A stretch of DNA of 64,000 nt from Rhopalosiphum padi. Taxonomy: Eukaryota > Arthropoda > Insecta > Hemiptera > Aphididae. The stretch spans positions 5,511,178 through 5,575,177 of the forward strand of contig NC_083598.1 of NCBI RefSeq assembly GCF_020882245.1, read 5' to 3'. Under the pieces are notes generated by a model. The model saw only the letters and a program-made list of their open reading frames with translations. It made no database searches and was not told the DNA's origin. The first letter of the stretch is position 1, and every line of letters begins with the position of its first letter. The position numbers were made by a program, and so were the translations under genes. Positions 12,600 through 26,970 of the stretch are shown here, piece after piece.

Positions 12600-13230
12600 C
12601 TAAACTGTACAGGACAAAGATAAAAGGAAATTCGTAATAGTTGAGAGCATTTCACATGAAACCTGTAATTATATCCCTTAATTAGATAACCCTTGGAAAC
12701 TTACAGAAACGGAAAGAAGTACGGATATTTATTGGACCATCGAATTGTTTCTGTGGATGTTGAACAATACCTAGGATCGTGTAATTTGTAACAACGATCT
12801 AAATTGCTGGTTTAATGATCGAAGCGTAATTTGTACTTATTTTCCACCACGTTTAAGGCGTTTAATACCACGTTGAAAAGGTGTCATGTCTGAATTAATA
12901 TAAATTTGTTTAAACAACAACGAATATATTGTAGGTGTGTAAACAGTGTTAGATAGAAGAGAAAAAAAAATGTTATTATATTCATACTGCGTTTTAGTGG
13001 TTCATTCAATTTATCTCTTACAAGTGGGTTTTCGTGAATTTTTATTACATTTAAATCGTCTCCATTAGATGCAATTTATTTGAACTCCATTTAGCTGACA
13101 ACTCTCAAATGCTACGGATATTAATGGATTACGCTTAAAATTCGATTTCCTATCCCTCTTTAGCCATACACGAACGATCATATAGGACGAACAAAAATAC
13201 TCATAGCCTTTATATAAATTTGCTTTACGT
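12600..13230. other. Complex unique-looking non-coding stretch
   Basis: This interval has few homopolymer runs and balanced base use compared with neighbours, especially 12640-12890 and 13040-13220, but stops interrupt all frames. It resembles conserved non-coding or enhancer DNA by texture only; no specific binding sites are claimed. Confidence 0.3.
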
Positions 13231-15890
13231 CTGGTTAAGTAATAACCATAAAAATTGTATTATAATTTTTGTAAGGTTTATGTTTTTCTGGTATAGTGTT
13301 ATTATTGGTATTTTTCAAACACGAAAATGGAATCAACTAGAAATTGTATATGACTATTGCTAATACCCTTCGCTTGTCATTATATTATTGAATAATCGAT
13401 GTGATATTAGTGGTTATATAATATTGTTTATTTTATTTTATTTTATTTGTTTAAAATAAAAAGTTAAGTTTATTTCAAAGGGTCATTTTAATTTATACTA
13501 TTAATACAATATAAAACATGATTAAGAAAAAAATAATATATATTACAAATTTACAATTATTATTGCTGAATGAAGAAAATTTATTTGGATTACAAAAATA
13601 AAAGTCGTTATGACAAATATTTTATTGTTTTTTAGACAAACCCGTAATTTAAAGTTAAGTCGGTTGTTTTTATTTGAGTTAGTTGTAAATATTAAAAATG
13701 AGGTTACCCTTGTAAAAAATGTTAAAGTATTTTTTTTTTCGTCAAAGATAATATCAAGAATTTATGTTACAGCAGATATATTTTTGTTGGAAAACGATTA
13801 CACCCACGTACTACATAGATAAATTTAGTACCTTAAAAAGAGGATAAAGAAAAATACACTGGAAAAAACTGCTTTTATATTTATAAGTTTTTTTTTAAAC
13901 TATAATATAGGTTTTTTTTATGTAACAAATGTACTTACTTATTAATTATGGTTCATAGTAAAATAAATAATTTAAAATAGTAAATTTAAAATAATTATAG
14001 ATTTGACGCTAATTTTTATGGTTGTTATAAATTTTTTAAGAATATTAATTTCGGAAACAATAAAAAATGTTAAAAATAGCTATGTAATTTTTTATTAATT
14101 GTATTGACATAAATTAAAATTGTCAACATTTATACAAACTTGAGATGGATGGGAGTATTAAATCTTAAAGTTTATTTCAATATCAGAATTAATAGGAATT
14201 TATATAGTTGATTTTGTTTAAAATAAGTATTGTTGTGTTTATTTTTAAATAATTATCCATAGTAAATTTATTTTTATTAATTTTTCAAAAAATTTGGAAT
14301 ATTTTCAAAACATAAACTTGTAAATTGGCCCTTTATTTAACTTACTTCTATAACATACTTTATCTTTTACATCTTAATAAATTTAGCACCACTCAGAATC
14401 ATTTTCAAATCTAATGATTAATTATTCATCATTGCTTTCAAATTATTTTACAATAATACATCACCGTCTTTCTTGAGGCTAAGCGAAGCGAGATGAGTAC
14501 TAAAACTCAGTGTTATTGTTCTGCCTATAGTTTTTTTTTTATATAATTTTAAACACTTAATGAATGATTATTACAAAATGTCTTTAGAAGAAAACTCATC
14601 CGAGTATTAAATGACTCAAACTAAAGTATTTCGTTAAAATGTTTTTTACCTCTTATTAGTTATTTAAATTAGAAAAAACCAATCAATTATATTTTAATTG
14701 GATACATATTAAATATTAATACTAATTAATGGATTCAAGTATTTTCATACATTACAATAGTATTCATAATTGATATGTTATAATACACAGCCTATAATGC
14801 TATAGCTAGGTCTACATATTTATACAATTTATTTATCTATTAAAAACAAAAAATTATATTAGTTACTTAATATTATATATATTTATGTTAAATCTAACAT
14901 AACCCAACTGTAGAATAATTGGGACGAAATTAATTTTATTATGTAAATGTCCATAAGTTTACTAAATTAAATAAACCAAATGGTCTCATTTAGATTTCGA
15001 GTGGAGTAAGAATGGTTTTATAATAATGTTTTTTAATTTAAATTTTAAAATTAATTTTTGAATTTGTTTTTACATTGTTTTACAGAAAAAATAATACTCC
15101 AATTTTAGACTTTAATGGAAACTTTAAGTTTTATAGTAGAAAATCGAATGTAATTGGTACTTTGGTGTGTTAAAAGCCTAGAATTTACAGTAAATTTTAA
15201 AATAATTGAGAAAAACTAGCAAAAAATAATAAATATTGGAAATATTAATTAATATATAGTATTAAATATATTTAATTTCTATTTATAAGCGTTTGAATTA
15301 TAAATTTTGAAAACATCATGAAATTAAAAATAATTTTTTGTAGCTAGTTTTGATGTAATTGTATATTTACACAAAATATTACAAAATTGTGATCTAAATA
15401 AAAACATGACAATAACATGTAATAAAAGATATACCCATAAAGTTTGTTTTATATTTTATTTTATTTTAAATACTTTTAAGTCTCAACATACCTGCATGTT
15501 TGAGATTTTTCATCATCTTTGCGATTCGTTGCTTTAAAGTCATTGTACTAAAGTCAAGCTAATTGTTTCAAAATGTTTATATTAGGAAAAAATGCGTATA
15601 AAAATTTGTTTTTAATGATAAGTGATAGTAATTCAAATATTAGAAAAACGATAACAACATAATAATTGAAGTTAGTACCAATAGTACCAAGGTACCTACC
15701 TGACAATTATCAATAAATGTTTTTGACCAAAACGTTTAGTACATGGCGTGTGTGACTGTCTAGTAAGTCACGACTATTATAATTCATTGATAAAAAAATA
15801 AAGTGTACATACTGCAAATCCGTTTTAGATAAGATTACTAGGCAAATATGCAGTGTTTACATTGAGAAATTATTTTACTAGTAAAATAAG
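13231..15890. other. AT-rich non-coding sequence
   Basis: No gene is seen. The 70-codon frame at 13610-13822 is T- and K-rich low-complexity translation. Small hairpins occur at 15481-15504 (ctcaacat with atgtttgag) and about 15750-15771 (gtgact with agtcac). Confidence 0.6.
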
Positions 15891-15901
15891 CGGTATCTCC
15901 A

Positions 15902-16107
15902 TTGGACATACTGCGTTTTTCCCTAGTATTTTACAATATTTTGGTCGATACGACATTTTATAATGCATTTTAAAGGCATTTCTAGTGTAGTTACGGTGTT
16001 TTTCATAAGGGAAAAAAAATCCGTAATTATTCAATTATACCGAATATGAAATAACCTCAAATTTTGAAATTTGGCACTTACTGCTTGTTCCACTAGGAGG
16101 GCAGTAT
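15902..16107. repeat. Short element with related ends (possible MITE remnant)
   Basis: Two related segments, 15902-15926 and 16071-16096, both run from TTGG through TACTGC to CTAG in the same orientation with about 70 percent identity. In addition ATACTGC at 15908-15914 is exactly complementary to GCAGTAT at 16101-16107. The ~200 bp between them is more complex than its surroundings. This suggests a small non-autonomous element with repeated or inverted ends, but no target duplication is visible. Confidence 0.35.
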
Positions 16108-19100
16108 ATTATTGTTTTTTTATATAGCTAATTAAATGCTTTTATTACTCCATAAATTCGAGGTTAATACGGTTAGTATATCCAATATCTTGCTATGAAT
16201 AATCTAACTAAGAAACTTGGAATTTTCAACTGATATTGATACTATAATTTTTTAGACATAAAATATTCAAAATATAATTTAAAATACTTTATTTTAGTAA
16301 TTTATGGATATTTGTAAATAATAAAACGAAAATGTTGATAGTGTGTAAAATAGCTTGACAATTTTATTTATGGTTCCTCATAAGTTGTTTTAATTTACAT
16401 CTATTGAATAAATATAATATGATTACTTTAATAGCTATGAAATATTTTGTATATTGTATGCATATGTTTTTTTTCTTTTAAAAGTGATTTTTAATGTATA
16501 CTCGTATTTATAAACATATAATATATTTTAGACTGTGTTTTTAATTTTTACCAATTTCAACTACAGTTGATATTTGCTTTAATTATTACCTATTTAGGAG
16601 TTTATTTCAACTTAAATAGTATACATTTTTAAATCTTTAATTTTAATATACGTTATAGATAAATTTATATAAATCCGTGTTTAAAAAAATATATACAACA
16701 GGGCCTTCCCCGTTTAATACTTAATAAATAAATAAATAAAAAAATATTACTTATTTTATCCGTTGCCTCGATTCTTGATCCCAAGAGTTTTGATACTTTA
16801 TTTTTTTGTTCTTAATATTTACGACATTCAGTTATTATAATATGTACAATATATTATTATTGTATATAGTTTTAAAATGTAGGAGATAAATATTTTTCTA
16901 TAGATTTTCCACGTATCAGCGTATACTGGTGTAATTATTAATAAACTCTTTATGTGCTTCTTGTAAATGTATTTGAATATTAATTTAAAAACTATACCAA
17001 TGCATTATGGTTTTTGTTATTGATATATTATGTATTATAAATAATAAGTAAACATATAATTAAACAAATTAAAGTATTTTAGCAAAAAAATGTATTTATT
17101 ATAATATACCATAGTAATGAATGTAAGGAAACGGACCAAAAGTCATTATTTTATCAAATTAAAATTATCGGTGATATTATTTTTAAATAATTTCAACTGT
17201 ACCAACTGTACGCATAGAAAGTTAAGTACTGTGTATTAATAATATGCAATACATACAAAGAAAAACTAACCCTGAGATTTGAAAAGTCATATAATATTAT
17301 AATGGATGCAAAAAATACAATGGTCGAGGAAACCGTATTGCCTTTGAAGAATTTGTAGGTACACTAATTATTTTTATTTGAATAGTCAATAGGCATATTC
17401 AATTATGATTCCAGTTTTAAAATAATACAATTAATGGACTTTTATCAATTACTATTGATTTTTGACGGGGACTCTGTTTTATTATTCAAATGAGATGATC
17501 CGTTAAGTTCTATATTATCTGAACTTTAATATAATATAATTGTGTTGAGTTATATCCTACATTATTGTAAATGAAACTAAATGGTTAACATAGAAACATA
17601 TGTCTTACAACGGATCAAATACTTTAACAATGACAGTTTATTTTTATTACTTTAATTTTCCGTGAAAACTTTTTTTTGTAGAATAATTGTTTGAAAAGCA
17701 TCATTTATAACACACATTTAATTCGGACCACGGTCGTGTGATTTTGAAGATACTATTTTTCGAATTTCAGATCATTTCTCAAATCGTAAGGAATAATAAC
17801 CGTCAACTGTAGAAATATTTTGAAGACATTTTGGCAAGTTCGTCGTTAACTGCAGATCTCCGCTCGAAGTCTGTGTTGAAATGCAACAATTTATCATTGC
17901 TTTACTTTGTGCTGGCTGGAGAAATTAAGATAAATACATAACAGTCGGTCACAGTATTCTGTCCAACTTCTTAATTTTAATTTATAACATACTTAATTTA
18001 TTGAATTTAGAGTATGGAATGCTAAGTGAATCGAATGTTTTATTAATATTAGAATAAATCTCTCCACCTAAAAAAAGACACGATCTTATTTTAACCAGTA
18101 TTCATAATTTTTTTAATGTTCAATTAACATTCTTATTTTTTTTAAACATTTTTCAGTTTTTTTAAATATTTACCTACAGATTTATAATTTATTGAAGTAA
18201 TGTACGTAATATTTTGATAATTTTTTAACTATTTCAAAAAAAAATATCCACTAAAAAGCACACATTAATGTAAAATCGATATAGCTCTCATGATTCGGTT
18301 AAAAACTAAAACAACTTATGTCTATACATCTTTTTTTTTGCATACCTTATACTTTTGAGTGTATTTAATGTTTATTCTATACCTATTTATAGTATAAAGT
18401 AACGATAATATTTATTGCCAATTATTTTATACAGATACGGAGAACTTAGCTTTAAACTTGTATTTTAATTGACTAGACAATATCCGGTTGTGTATGAAAG
18501 TTCATAATAATATAAGCACCCAACAGTTACGTAAATCCATTAAATTGATATAATTATTATTAAATTTAGGTCAGGAGGATAGGTTTGGATTCTTATAGTC
18601 AAAAATATGATTTAAATAATATTGTACTTCGTATTATACTTTTAATCATGTTAACCAATATTATTAATTAATTACATTTTTATTATTAGTATTTGTTTGG
18701 CAGCGGGATGTGCAACAGAATATTTAAAATAGTTCCAAGTGCTATTTTTATGAAAAATATATTATTTTCAAATATCCAATTGCCTTTAATATTCTTAATT
18801 TAAATAAATTCTATAGAACTCTTAAAATATGCGAATTTATAATTATAAAATCGTCAATCTGTTTTGTTTTTATTTGCATCAATATATGAATATTATTTTT
18901 CATAGAAAACTTTGACCAACCAAAAAAGTTCTCAAATATCAATTCAAGTATTTTACTTAAGTATTTATATATTCCTTTCTCTCCGTTATTTTAATCTAAA
19001 TTGGAGTTCGAAAAACTTCACGGATCATAAACTGTTATAAGTTTTAATGAATATCATATTTGCACCGTCTATTGTATGAAAATTCTCACGAATTATTTAG

Positions 19101-20380
19101 AAAACATTTAATTTATCGATATTGTAAATTTGTAACTATAGCCGTATAAACTTAATGACATACGTCATAATGCAACATGTAAAAATTTAAAATTTAAATT
19201 TAAATTTTAACTAAGTCTTAAACATTAAATATTATTAGACCATTAATTTAAAGTAATAATCAAATAGTAATAAATTGAATGTGTATTACAATTCAACAGT
19301 TTATACAACATATAGGTTTTTGTAATAATTTATTCAGTATAATAATTAGAATATTAAATCAAATAAGGTGTTCAATCATTTTTTTCTTTAGATCATTCTC
19401 ATTTTCACCAATACAAATTATTACGTTATTATAGTTATACAATGGTAGTGTTAAATTTTTGACTTGCAATATGTGCACGAAACATATTGTTGAGCTATAA
19501 ACAATCGATAAACAATATTTTAAGTAAAAGATAAAATAAAATACTTTAAAATATTTGATAAAATCCGTATAACTTTAATTAAATTTGTATTATAATTTTA
19601 ATGTGTGTAACTTTATTTGTACTCTGAAAAATCAAAGTAGCATGAGTATATTATTTTGTTTAAATTCTAACTAAATTTCGACAGTATACTACGTCTAGCA
19701 GTCAAAATTTTAAAACATGATTTTTAAATATATTTGAAGATATATTAAAACAAATGTATAGACTTTAAAAATAACACATTTGATGAAATTATTTTAAAAT
19801 TAGCCTGAGACTTGGTTTAAAATAATTTTTCCGAGAATTCTAAAGCAATTCATTTTTTATCAAAATTATTCTAAATAATTCTTTATTTATGATTTTATGA
19901 TGGTGTTTTAATATTTGATTAATGAATAAAACAATCAAACGTGTACACCTATTTAGTGTGTTATATTATATTATATTAATTAAAAACAAAAAATGTTCAG
20001 TTTTATACATTTGTATTATTGTTCTGATTTAATCATAAAACTTTATTTTTAACACACATGTATTAATTTTATGCTTTAGTTTGCTAGTTTTATTGTTAAT
20101 ATATTATTATACTAGTCGATGTTTTATTATGGTTATAAGGTTACTACGCGTAAACATCCAAACATATACTACACATAATAATAATATAATAATAAGGAGT
20201 ATTGAAAATGATACAACATCCATAAAATATCGTATTACATATGGCGAAAAATTATACTTTGGTGACATATCGATTAATTTCCATCCAAATCATCTAGGTC
20301 GATTTTATAATAATAATAATATAATTTTAACATAACAATTAATATAATATACACAATAAACGTAATTGACACATTGGCTG
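16108..20380. other. AT-rich non-coding sequence
   Basis: No gene is supported. The patch 17700-17960 is more complex and contains an ATG at 17881 followed by 14 hydrophobic-leaning codons and a stop, without a splice donor. The 84-codon frame at 20081-20335 is A/T-driven and Asn/Ile-rich. Confidence 0.6.
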
Positions 20381-20384
20381 TACG

Positions 20385-20687
20385 GTGACATACTCATTTG
20401 AAAGGTACACGTCCGTTGATGATTTGGCCATGCACTTAGTTCAAAATCGTTTGTTCTCGAATAACGGTGCAGCTGGTGGAATAGGGTCGAGTGTTAACAT
20501 CGTGAAACAAAAACTGACGTTTCAAACCATGATCATTTTTCAACTATGTACATTTTATATTTATATATATAATATTAGTTACTTTACTTGCAAAGCCGTT
20601 AGATGGATCAATATCCATTCGATGCACAATAGTTTTCATAACGTGATAGATATTATATCAAAAATCATTTGGGGCATATTGTATTGA
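20385..20687 (+). CDS. 100-codon open frame, doubtful
   Basis: The first ~45 codons come from a more complex segment (20385-20530) and give a balanced composition including VDDLAMHLVQNRLF and a Gly/Ala/Ser-rich stretch. The rest is Tyr/Ile-rich translation of AT-rich DNA. No family is recognised and no clear acceptor or donor bounds the first half. It may be a chance frame over a regulatory patch, or the remains of an exon. Confidence 0.15.
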   Translation: MTYSFERYTSVDDLAMHLVQNRLFSNNGAAGGIGSSVNIVKQKLTFQTMIIFQLCTFYIYIYNISYFTCKAVRWINIHSMHNSFHNVIDIISKIIWGILY

Positions 20688-20699
20688 ATGTAATAATAT

Positions 20700-22555
20700 G
20701 ATGCTACATGTCTACATTAACCTAGAGTGTATTTTCAATTTTTTTTTTTCGTAAAAAACACGACTTTTGCATACCTATTAATAATATTATTAATTTTTAT
20801 AAATTAAGTTATGGAAGCAATAACAAACATTTTATTATTTAATAAGCACCTACTTACGTTCTATTTGATATCATTTTGATTTAAATTGACAATAGTTTCT
20901 GTTAATTATTCTAAGATTTAAGTGTTGTAAATATATGCAAGAACGTTATTTTTTGTTGGAAATACTATAATCGATATTATTAAATTTGTTTTAATCGTAT
21001 TAATTGAAAGTATTAATTAAATTGTATAAAGTGTAATGATTTAAGTTTAATTAATAGACATATATCTAAAAGAAACTAAATAATTTATTTTCAAATAAAT
21101 TATCACTAGAAAACGATAATATTTTTAAAATTAATAACTGATTTATTTAGATTAGTTACAAGCTATAAAATATTATCAATTTAAGTAATTTTCAACAAAT
21201 TTAAACAATATTATAAGTATTATTTTATTATTGGTAGTATTGGTGATGTAATTTTACCTTCAGAATCTACAGCAAAAAATATAGCCTTTGTTTAATATTT
21301 TCATAATTGTCAGATTGAGTCAATTTTAATATTGTGATCACAAAATCAACACACATATATTTGCCTAAAAGGTCTAATGTTATATATTCCAAACTGGGTT
21401 TACCAAATACATTGGCATATAAAAGAAAAAGTAAAGTTTACCGAGTTTTGATCTTTGACAAAGAAGTTTTTTTATTGACTTTTAACCCCCTCTTTCTCAT
21501 ATTTTGTGTAAAGTGGGTTAAAGCCAAATACTCGGCTCAATATTTTAAGAGGAAGTGAAGAAGTGGTTTTTTGATTTTTAGTAATTCACAGAGTAATTTT
21601 AATTATTGTAATATTATTATTAGTATACCTACGTGGCTACATAAAATTATTGCTGTCTCTATGATATCCAAAAGCGAGGAAAATTCCTGTAAAGCTACAT
21701 AATCCTAATCTGCAATTGAAAGTTTTTAATTACTTTTCAACTAAAGTACCTATATAGATTTTAATTGTTTCTATATATAAATATATTAAAATATAAAATA
21801 TAGAATTATAATACCTACCATTTTTTATAAGTCAACATTAAGTTGTCGATTTAGAACGGAGTGGATAAATGTATTTGTTTCGCCATGGATGGTTTATGTT
21901 TTTTCAGCATTGAGAGTATTTTCTGGTAAAGAAAATCTATTGATACTTCGATGGATTGAATTAATTGGAAGAAAAAATATTGAAAAATTGAATGGTTTAA
22001 GCAATATAAGTTTTTGATAAAATACATTTTCTTGTAATCAAAAAAAAAAAAAATTCAAATATTCATATTATTATATATTCTAAGATTATCATAATTTTAA
22101 AAATATTTTGGGTTTTTAAATTTATTTACAGATATTCAAAATGTTTTATTATTTAAATTTATTTAAAACTATAAATTATATTAGGTATACATTACAATGT
22201 AATGTTTATGTAGTTTATGTCGCAAACTAAATTAATTACACAATATGTTAAAAAAATTATAACGTGTATAATATAGAAACTAATTACAAATTAATTATGT
22301 TTTAGTTAATCAGAATAGTTTTCATGAATGCAAAATAAAATATTTAAATACCGGTGGCTATATTTATATAGGTGATTTTGAACTAAAACTAATACAGGAT
22401 TATACTGGAAAATTCTAAGCAATAATTCCAGTAATTGATTTTTATTGTCTCTCGTCTGTATGATCAATGCGTGTATTATTATTCATTAAAATTGAGGATT
22501 TAATCCCATCAGTTTAAGATGATTATACATCTGTCTGTGTTTGATAATATATACT
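20700..22555. other. AT-rich non-coding sequence
   Basis: No gene is seen. A weak inverted repeat, cgagt with a downstream cttt(g/a)ac word, pairs 21439-21460 with 21512-21537 at roughly 70 percent. The 74-codon frame at 21334-21558 crosses it and has no known motif. Confidence 0.55.
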
Positions 22556-22860
22556 TGGAGTTCGCATCAGCATAGAATATGGTAGTAGAGTGATTAAGAA
22601 GCTTAATACAGTAGCGCAACGCGGGCCAATAATATCCCGGCATCGTGTTGAACGCATTTACACATTTGTCCAAAACAATACATAATAGCCGAATATAACG
22701 CCACCGTCGAACACATTCGAGTACCTCTGAATGAACCTTAGGCGCGATTTCAATAAATATGTATTATAGACAAGAGATATCTGAAACACGTGTGCATAAT
22801 AAACATGAGCAAGGTAACAGACTCCAATCCAGTTTATATAGTGTAGGACGTGTATAATTA
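22556..22860. promoter_or_regulatory. GC-richer complex patch, possible regulatory region
   Basis: It contains CG-bearing words (gcgcaacgcgggcc near 22613, acgccaccgtcgaac near 22699, ggcgcgattt near 22741) in AT-rich surroundings. No open frame spans it. Texture suggests an enhancer, promoter or non-coding exon; this is inference only. Confidence 0.25.
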
Positions 22861-24379
22861 ATGTATTTTATTTTAGCAGATACTATTATAGCATTTGACT
22901 TTGTTTTTATTGACATATTTATGGATAGGAATTCATAATGAAATTTTTTCGCTATTCTATAAAATCATTATGGTTTACTGAATAAACTTTACTCTGTACA
23001 ATAATATTGATTGATAAACAATAAAACAGTGTTTAATTTATGTAAAAACAATACAAAAGAAAACAAATATATTATGTTCTCCGACTTAAATAACGAATAA
23101 CTTTTGTTTGCGTATCTTGTTCTAGTCATAAAAATATAGTCATAAAAGCTAAATATATCTGAATATATAATAAATGCGTTTATTTATTGATCGATACAAG
23201 CAAAAATCTAAAATAATATATAGGTATTTATGCACAATGTCAATCATTACATTGGCATGGAATATTTTACCTCCTAAACGTTGGTGGTTAATATAAAAAT
23301 GTACATTTGAGTTTAAATACCATCAATAGAGCGATTATTGAAAAGTTTTTGTTAACTTTTAAGATAAACAATATTACCGAAATGCCAGTAAAAATACCAC
23401 ACGAGTTATATAGATGATCAAATGTCACAGTCTGTGGTCAATATATTTGAAAACTTTGAGATTGTGTAAAGAAAACTTACTCATAGAGACGTAATGTTTA
23501 TTTTTATATCTTATATGTATATAATGTATTAATGTGTTGCTGTTTGTATTCAAAATAATTTAAGTTGTTTAATATTTTTATTCTTCTTATATTTAACGTA
23601 AATTAAATTAGCTTTCACTTGAGAAAATATCAAGTTTGAAACAGAATTAAAATTAGAATTTTATTTATGTCTTTTTTTTATGTAATTAAAAAAAATATAT
23701 ATGATATAATAATTCATCACTATGCTTAACACGTCAACTTATAACACAATTTAGTTAAAATTTGTTTAAAATGAATAATAAAGATTTATGTGAATACTTA
23801 ATCGTGTACTATTAGTGACTTCATTATGCTAAATGGCTATTTAAATTATATTGTGTATATTTAAATCCATAAATACGGTATACCATTAATACATACCTAC
23901 ATCTTACCAATACACAACAACAATAATAATAATATTGAAAAGTCTATCGAAAGACGTGTATAATAAGAATGTTTTATTCTTTAATTCGTAAAATTCAATA
24001 TATATTTTTTTTATTTCGATATTATGTAGATTTGATTTTTATTGAAATGTATTTAATATAATTTATATTTATATTAATAATTACACAATAAAACGAAAAA
24101 TAATTGTGTGCCTATCGATATAATAATATATCTCAACATAAATCATGTAGTTTAATGTATTTCTGTTGTAAAGTTATAAAAATATTCACATTAAAATATC
24201 GAATTCTACTCACGTTTTCAAGTCCTAGAAAAATAAAACCAATAGTATATTTTTACTACTGCGCGATAATATTTGTCTGGCTTGCAGAGTACTTTGCATA
24301 AGTGATACATTTTGCAGTTATAATATATACGATGGTCAACGTGTAGAATATTATATTATATACATATTGTATGCATATA
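22861..24379. other. AT-rich non-coding sequence
   Basis: No gene is seen; the 65-codon frame at 24104-24301 lacks recognisable features. Confidence 0.6.
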
Positions 24380-24880
24380 AGAAAAGTATCAGCACAGTCA
24401 CATATGCCTACGACATTATTGGGTCATCTGTACAACAACCAGCTCAACAACCGTGTTCGATGAATATTCTCTTTCGCTTTATTAGTATATGAATAATGAT
24501 CATTGTACAGCGAGTAATATTATCACTACACAACATTCGTTTCACAAAGACAATTGAATCCATTCTTTGAATATAATCGAACATTGGCCGTTTGTTAACG
24601 ATAACAACTACATAGCGTAATAAATAATAATAATTTATATATAAATATATAGTCGTGCGTGTTTACCCGGGGTAAGGCGCGTTAACTTTACATATCCCCG
24701 GCAAAAGCTTTTCGCAAAGAATGCGGTTGAAGTTGCTCGCACCAATAATTTCTTTATTGCATGAAATTTACATAATATCATATAACAATGCGTTCGAAAC
24801 ACTGAACATCTGATAACCGTATACCGTGTATTTGCATAGGAACTATGTTGAACAAGTATATACTCCATACCTACCTATCT
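24380..24880. promoter_or_regulatory. GC-richer complex patch with palindrome
   Basis: More complex than its flanks. At 24663-24675 the sequence TTACCC-G-GGGTAA forms a compact palindrome within a CpG-bearing segment (24650-24700). The 77-codon minus-strand frame 24635-24868 covers the same segment and begins with a plausible ATG but has no family signature. A regulatory element is the preferred reading. Confidence 0.25.
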
Positions 24881-26630
24881 ACCTAAAATAATAATGATAA
24901 TATAAAATATAATAATTATATGAGTGTCTGTATGCACTTAAAATTACAATCGATATTAAAATATTAAACATGTCTAAAACGAGGGTTTCCAACATTTATA
25001 TCTATGCCGTGTTGGGTACTAAATAAATTCTAAGGCAAAATAATTTATTCGTGGTTTTAGAATCGCTTATTAGTTATTTTATTGATTTAGCAGCTATTTA
25101 AATATTTATTTTTATTATATATATAAAATAGGAAAATTTAAACTTATATTTTGAGAAAGATCTCATTACGATAATACTTATTATATAATAAATACAAAAA
25201 AATGATTGAAATTGAAAAAATTTGACGCCTGGACAATACTAAAAGTAAAATAATTCAAGCGCATCATTGCTAAAATATGTTTATTTATATTTTCAATGCA
25301 ATTTGTGCTTATTCTCTAAGTACGTGGAGTGTATTGCCTATGTAATTATTCTTCGTTACAAATTAAGATAAAGGTAGTCGTCGAAACTTTTTCATTTTTG
25401 TGTTTACTAATGTTTTTTTATCACATTAAGAGTTTAATCTGCAAAATATTGTTACCTTTTTAAAAATTGTTTTTTATAAATAAAAAAAAGAATATTTTAG
25501 TTTTCCCGTAAAATAAATATTATTTAGCCATAATATGACGTCAGGCGATGGACCACTAAGATATTATATTGTTTACATGTTACCAAGTTAATTTTTGATA
25601 CGATACATTGACAGTAATCCCATAACATGCACACATTATATTTCCGTGTACGTGTCCATTGTGCATTCACTCCACTGTCATTATTATTAAAATTATTATG
25701 GGTGGTCATGTTGTAACATCGTGATATTGTCTACACTTCTACAGCATGTTTGTAAAATGCCTACAAGGTAACTGTGTGGTTTCAACACCGCGTTTCTTTT
25801 TTATTACGTTTTTAAAACGTTAAACTATAAAATAATATATTTCGTTGTACTACGCGTGTATTCTGGCACCCAAGTTATCGGGTTATTGGAAAATTGTATA
25901 TAATTCCACTTTTAAAAATATATAATGTACATGAATACTCTGTCCATATATGAAACATTGATTCTTGATACTCAATTGTACATCATATTTTTTTTATCGA
26001 ATAAATTACACAATGTATAGATAAATTAGTATAAAGTTTTTTTTTTTTTTTTGTTTAAGTAAATTATACATTTAAAAGAACAGCGATAATTATAACAAAA
26101 ATACAATATTAGGTGCCCATATCTGGAGCCAAACTTGATTTATAGTTATAAAAGATCTCAAGACTAGCTTTGTTTAAGCTTCCTTAAAAGATTTTCTAGC
26201 AGTAATCTCAAGCAAACTTATTAACATAAAGATAATAAACATTTACATAATAACATAATGTATAGACATATTTTATATCGTTTTTACATTGAATTTGATA
26301 TTTATACAGTTAGATAGTATCTATAAATACAACTGTCTTATACACAACAAGTATTATAATAATTGTATTTTTTTTATATTTCTGTAGATAGTTCAACATA
26401 GTACGCGGCAAAGCGGTTGCTACAAATAATGGTAATCAAACCTGTCAGTACCACAAATCCTTGATTATACTAAAGTCTGCTGGTGCTAGATATATAGTAC
26501 ATAGCATTTTCTGTACGTATAGTAAACGTGAAATATATACTTATATTTATATTTATATTCACAGTACATCTTTAGCAATTATAATACAGTAACGTCTTTG
26601 GATAGAGGATAATATTTCTTGAGTAACAGA
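24881..26630. other. AT-rich non-coding sequence
   Basis: No gene is supported. A somewhat more complex patch lies at 25530-25880, and a long T run at about 26037-26053. The 61-codon minus-strand frame at 25524-25709 shows no motif. Confidence 0.55.
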
Positions 26631-26795
26631 CTGATGCATAATGATGACTTCCAACAATTATACTGAACAGTTTTCCAGGGTACTGAGCAATGGTTTCTGT
26701 TTTGGTTATCATAAATTTAAACTAACCAGCCACTCGTCTAAAACCGTATACACAATATATGCAGAATAACTTGATCAAATTGTTTTATGATACGC

Positions 26796-26809
26796 GGGCA
26801 ACTTTGCCC
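26796..26809. repeat. Short palindrome GGGCAA-CT-TTGCCC
   Basis: Perfect 6-base arms in the complex region upstream of the 26971 frame; could be a dimeric protein-binding site, unproven. Confidence 0.4.
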
Positions 26810-26970
26810 ACAAAGTTTGTTATGCAATACGTGTGCTCGACTTTATATACGTTCACGGCGACAAATCGTCCCTTTGAAAACTATAGTAACTACTATATAA
26901 GCAATTGTAATGCGCTTTGAGGTCACCCATTCGCTCTATATAATATTTCTCATTTGCTTAGTCTGCAGAA

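Noticed and set aside
17881..17928. 14-codon ATG frame with a hydrophobic lead
   Set aside because: Ends in a stop with no donor site; too short to support.
21437..21540. Weak inverted repeat around a ~75-base loop
   Set aside because: About 70 percent over fewer than 20 bases; could be chance.
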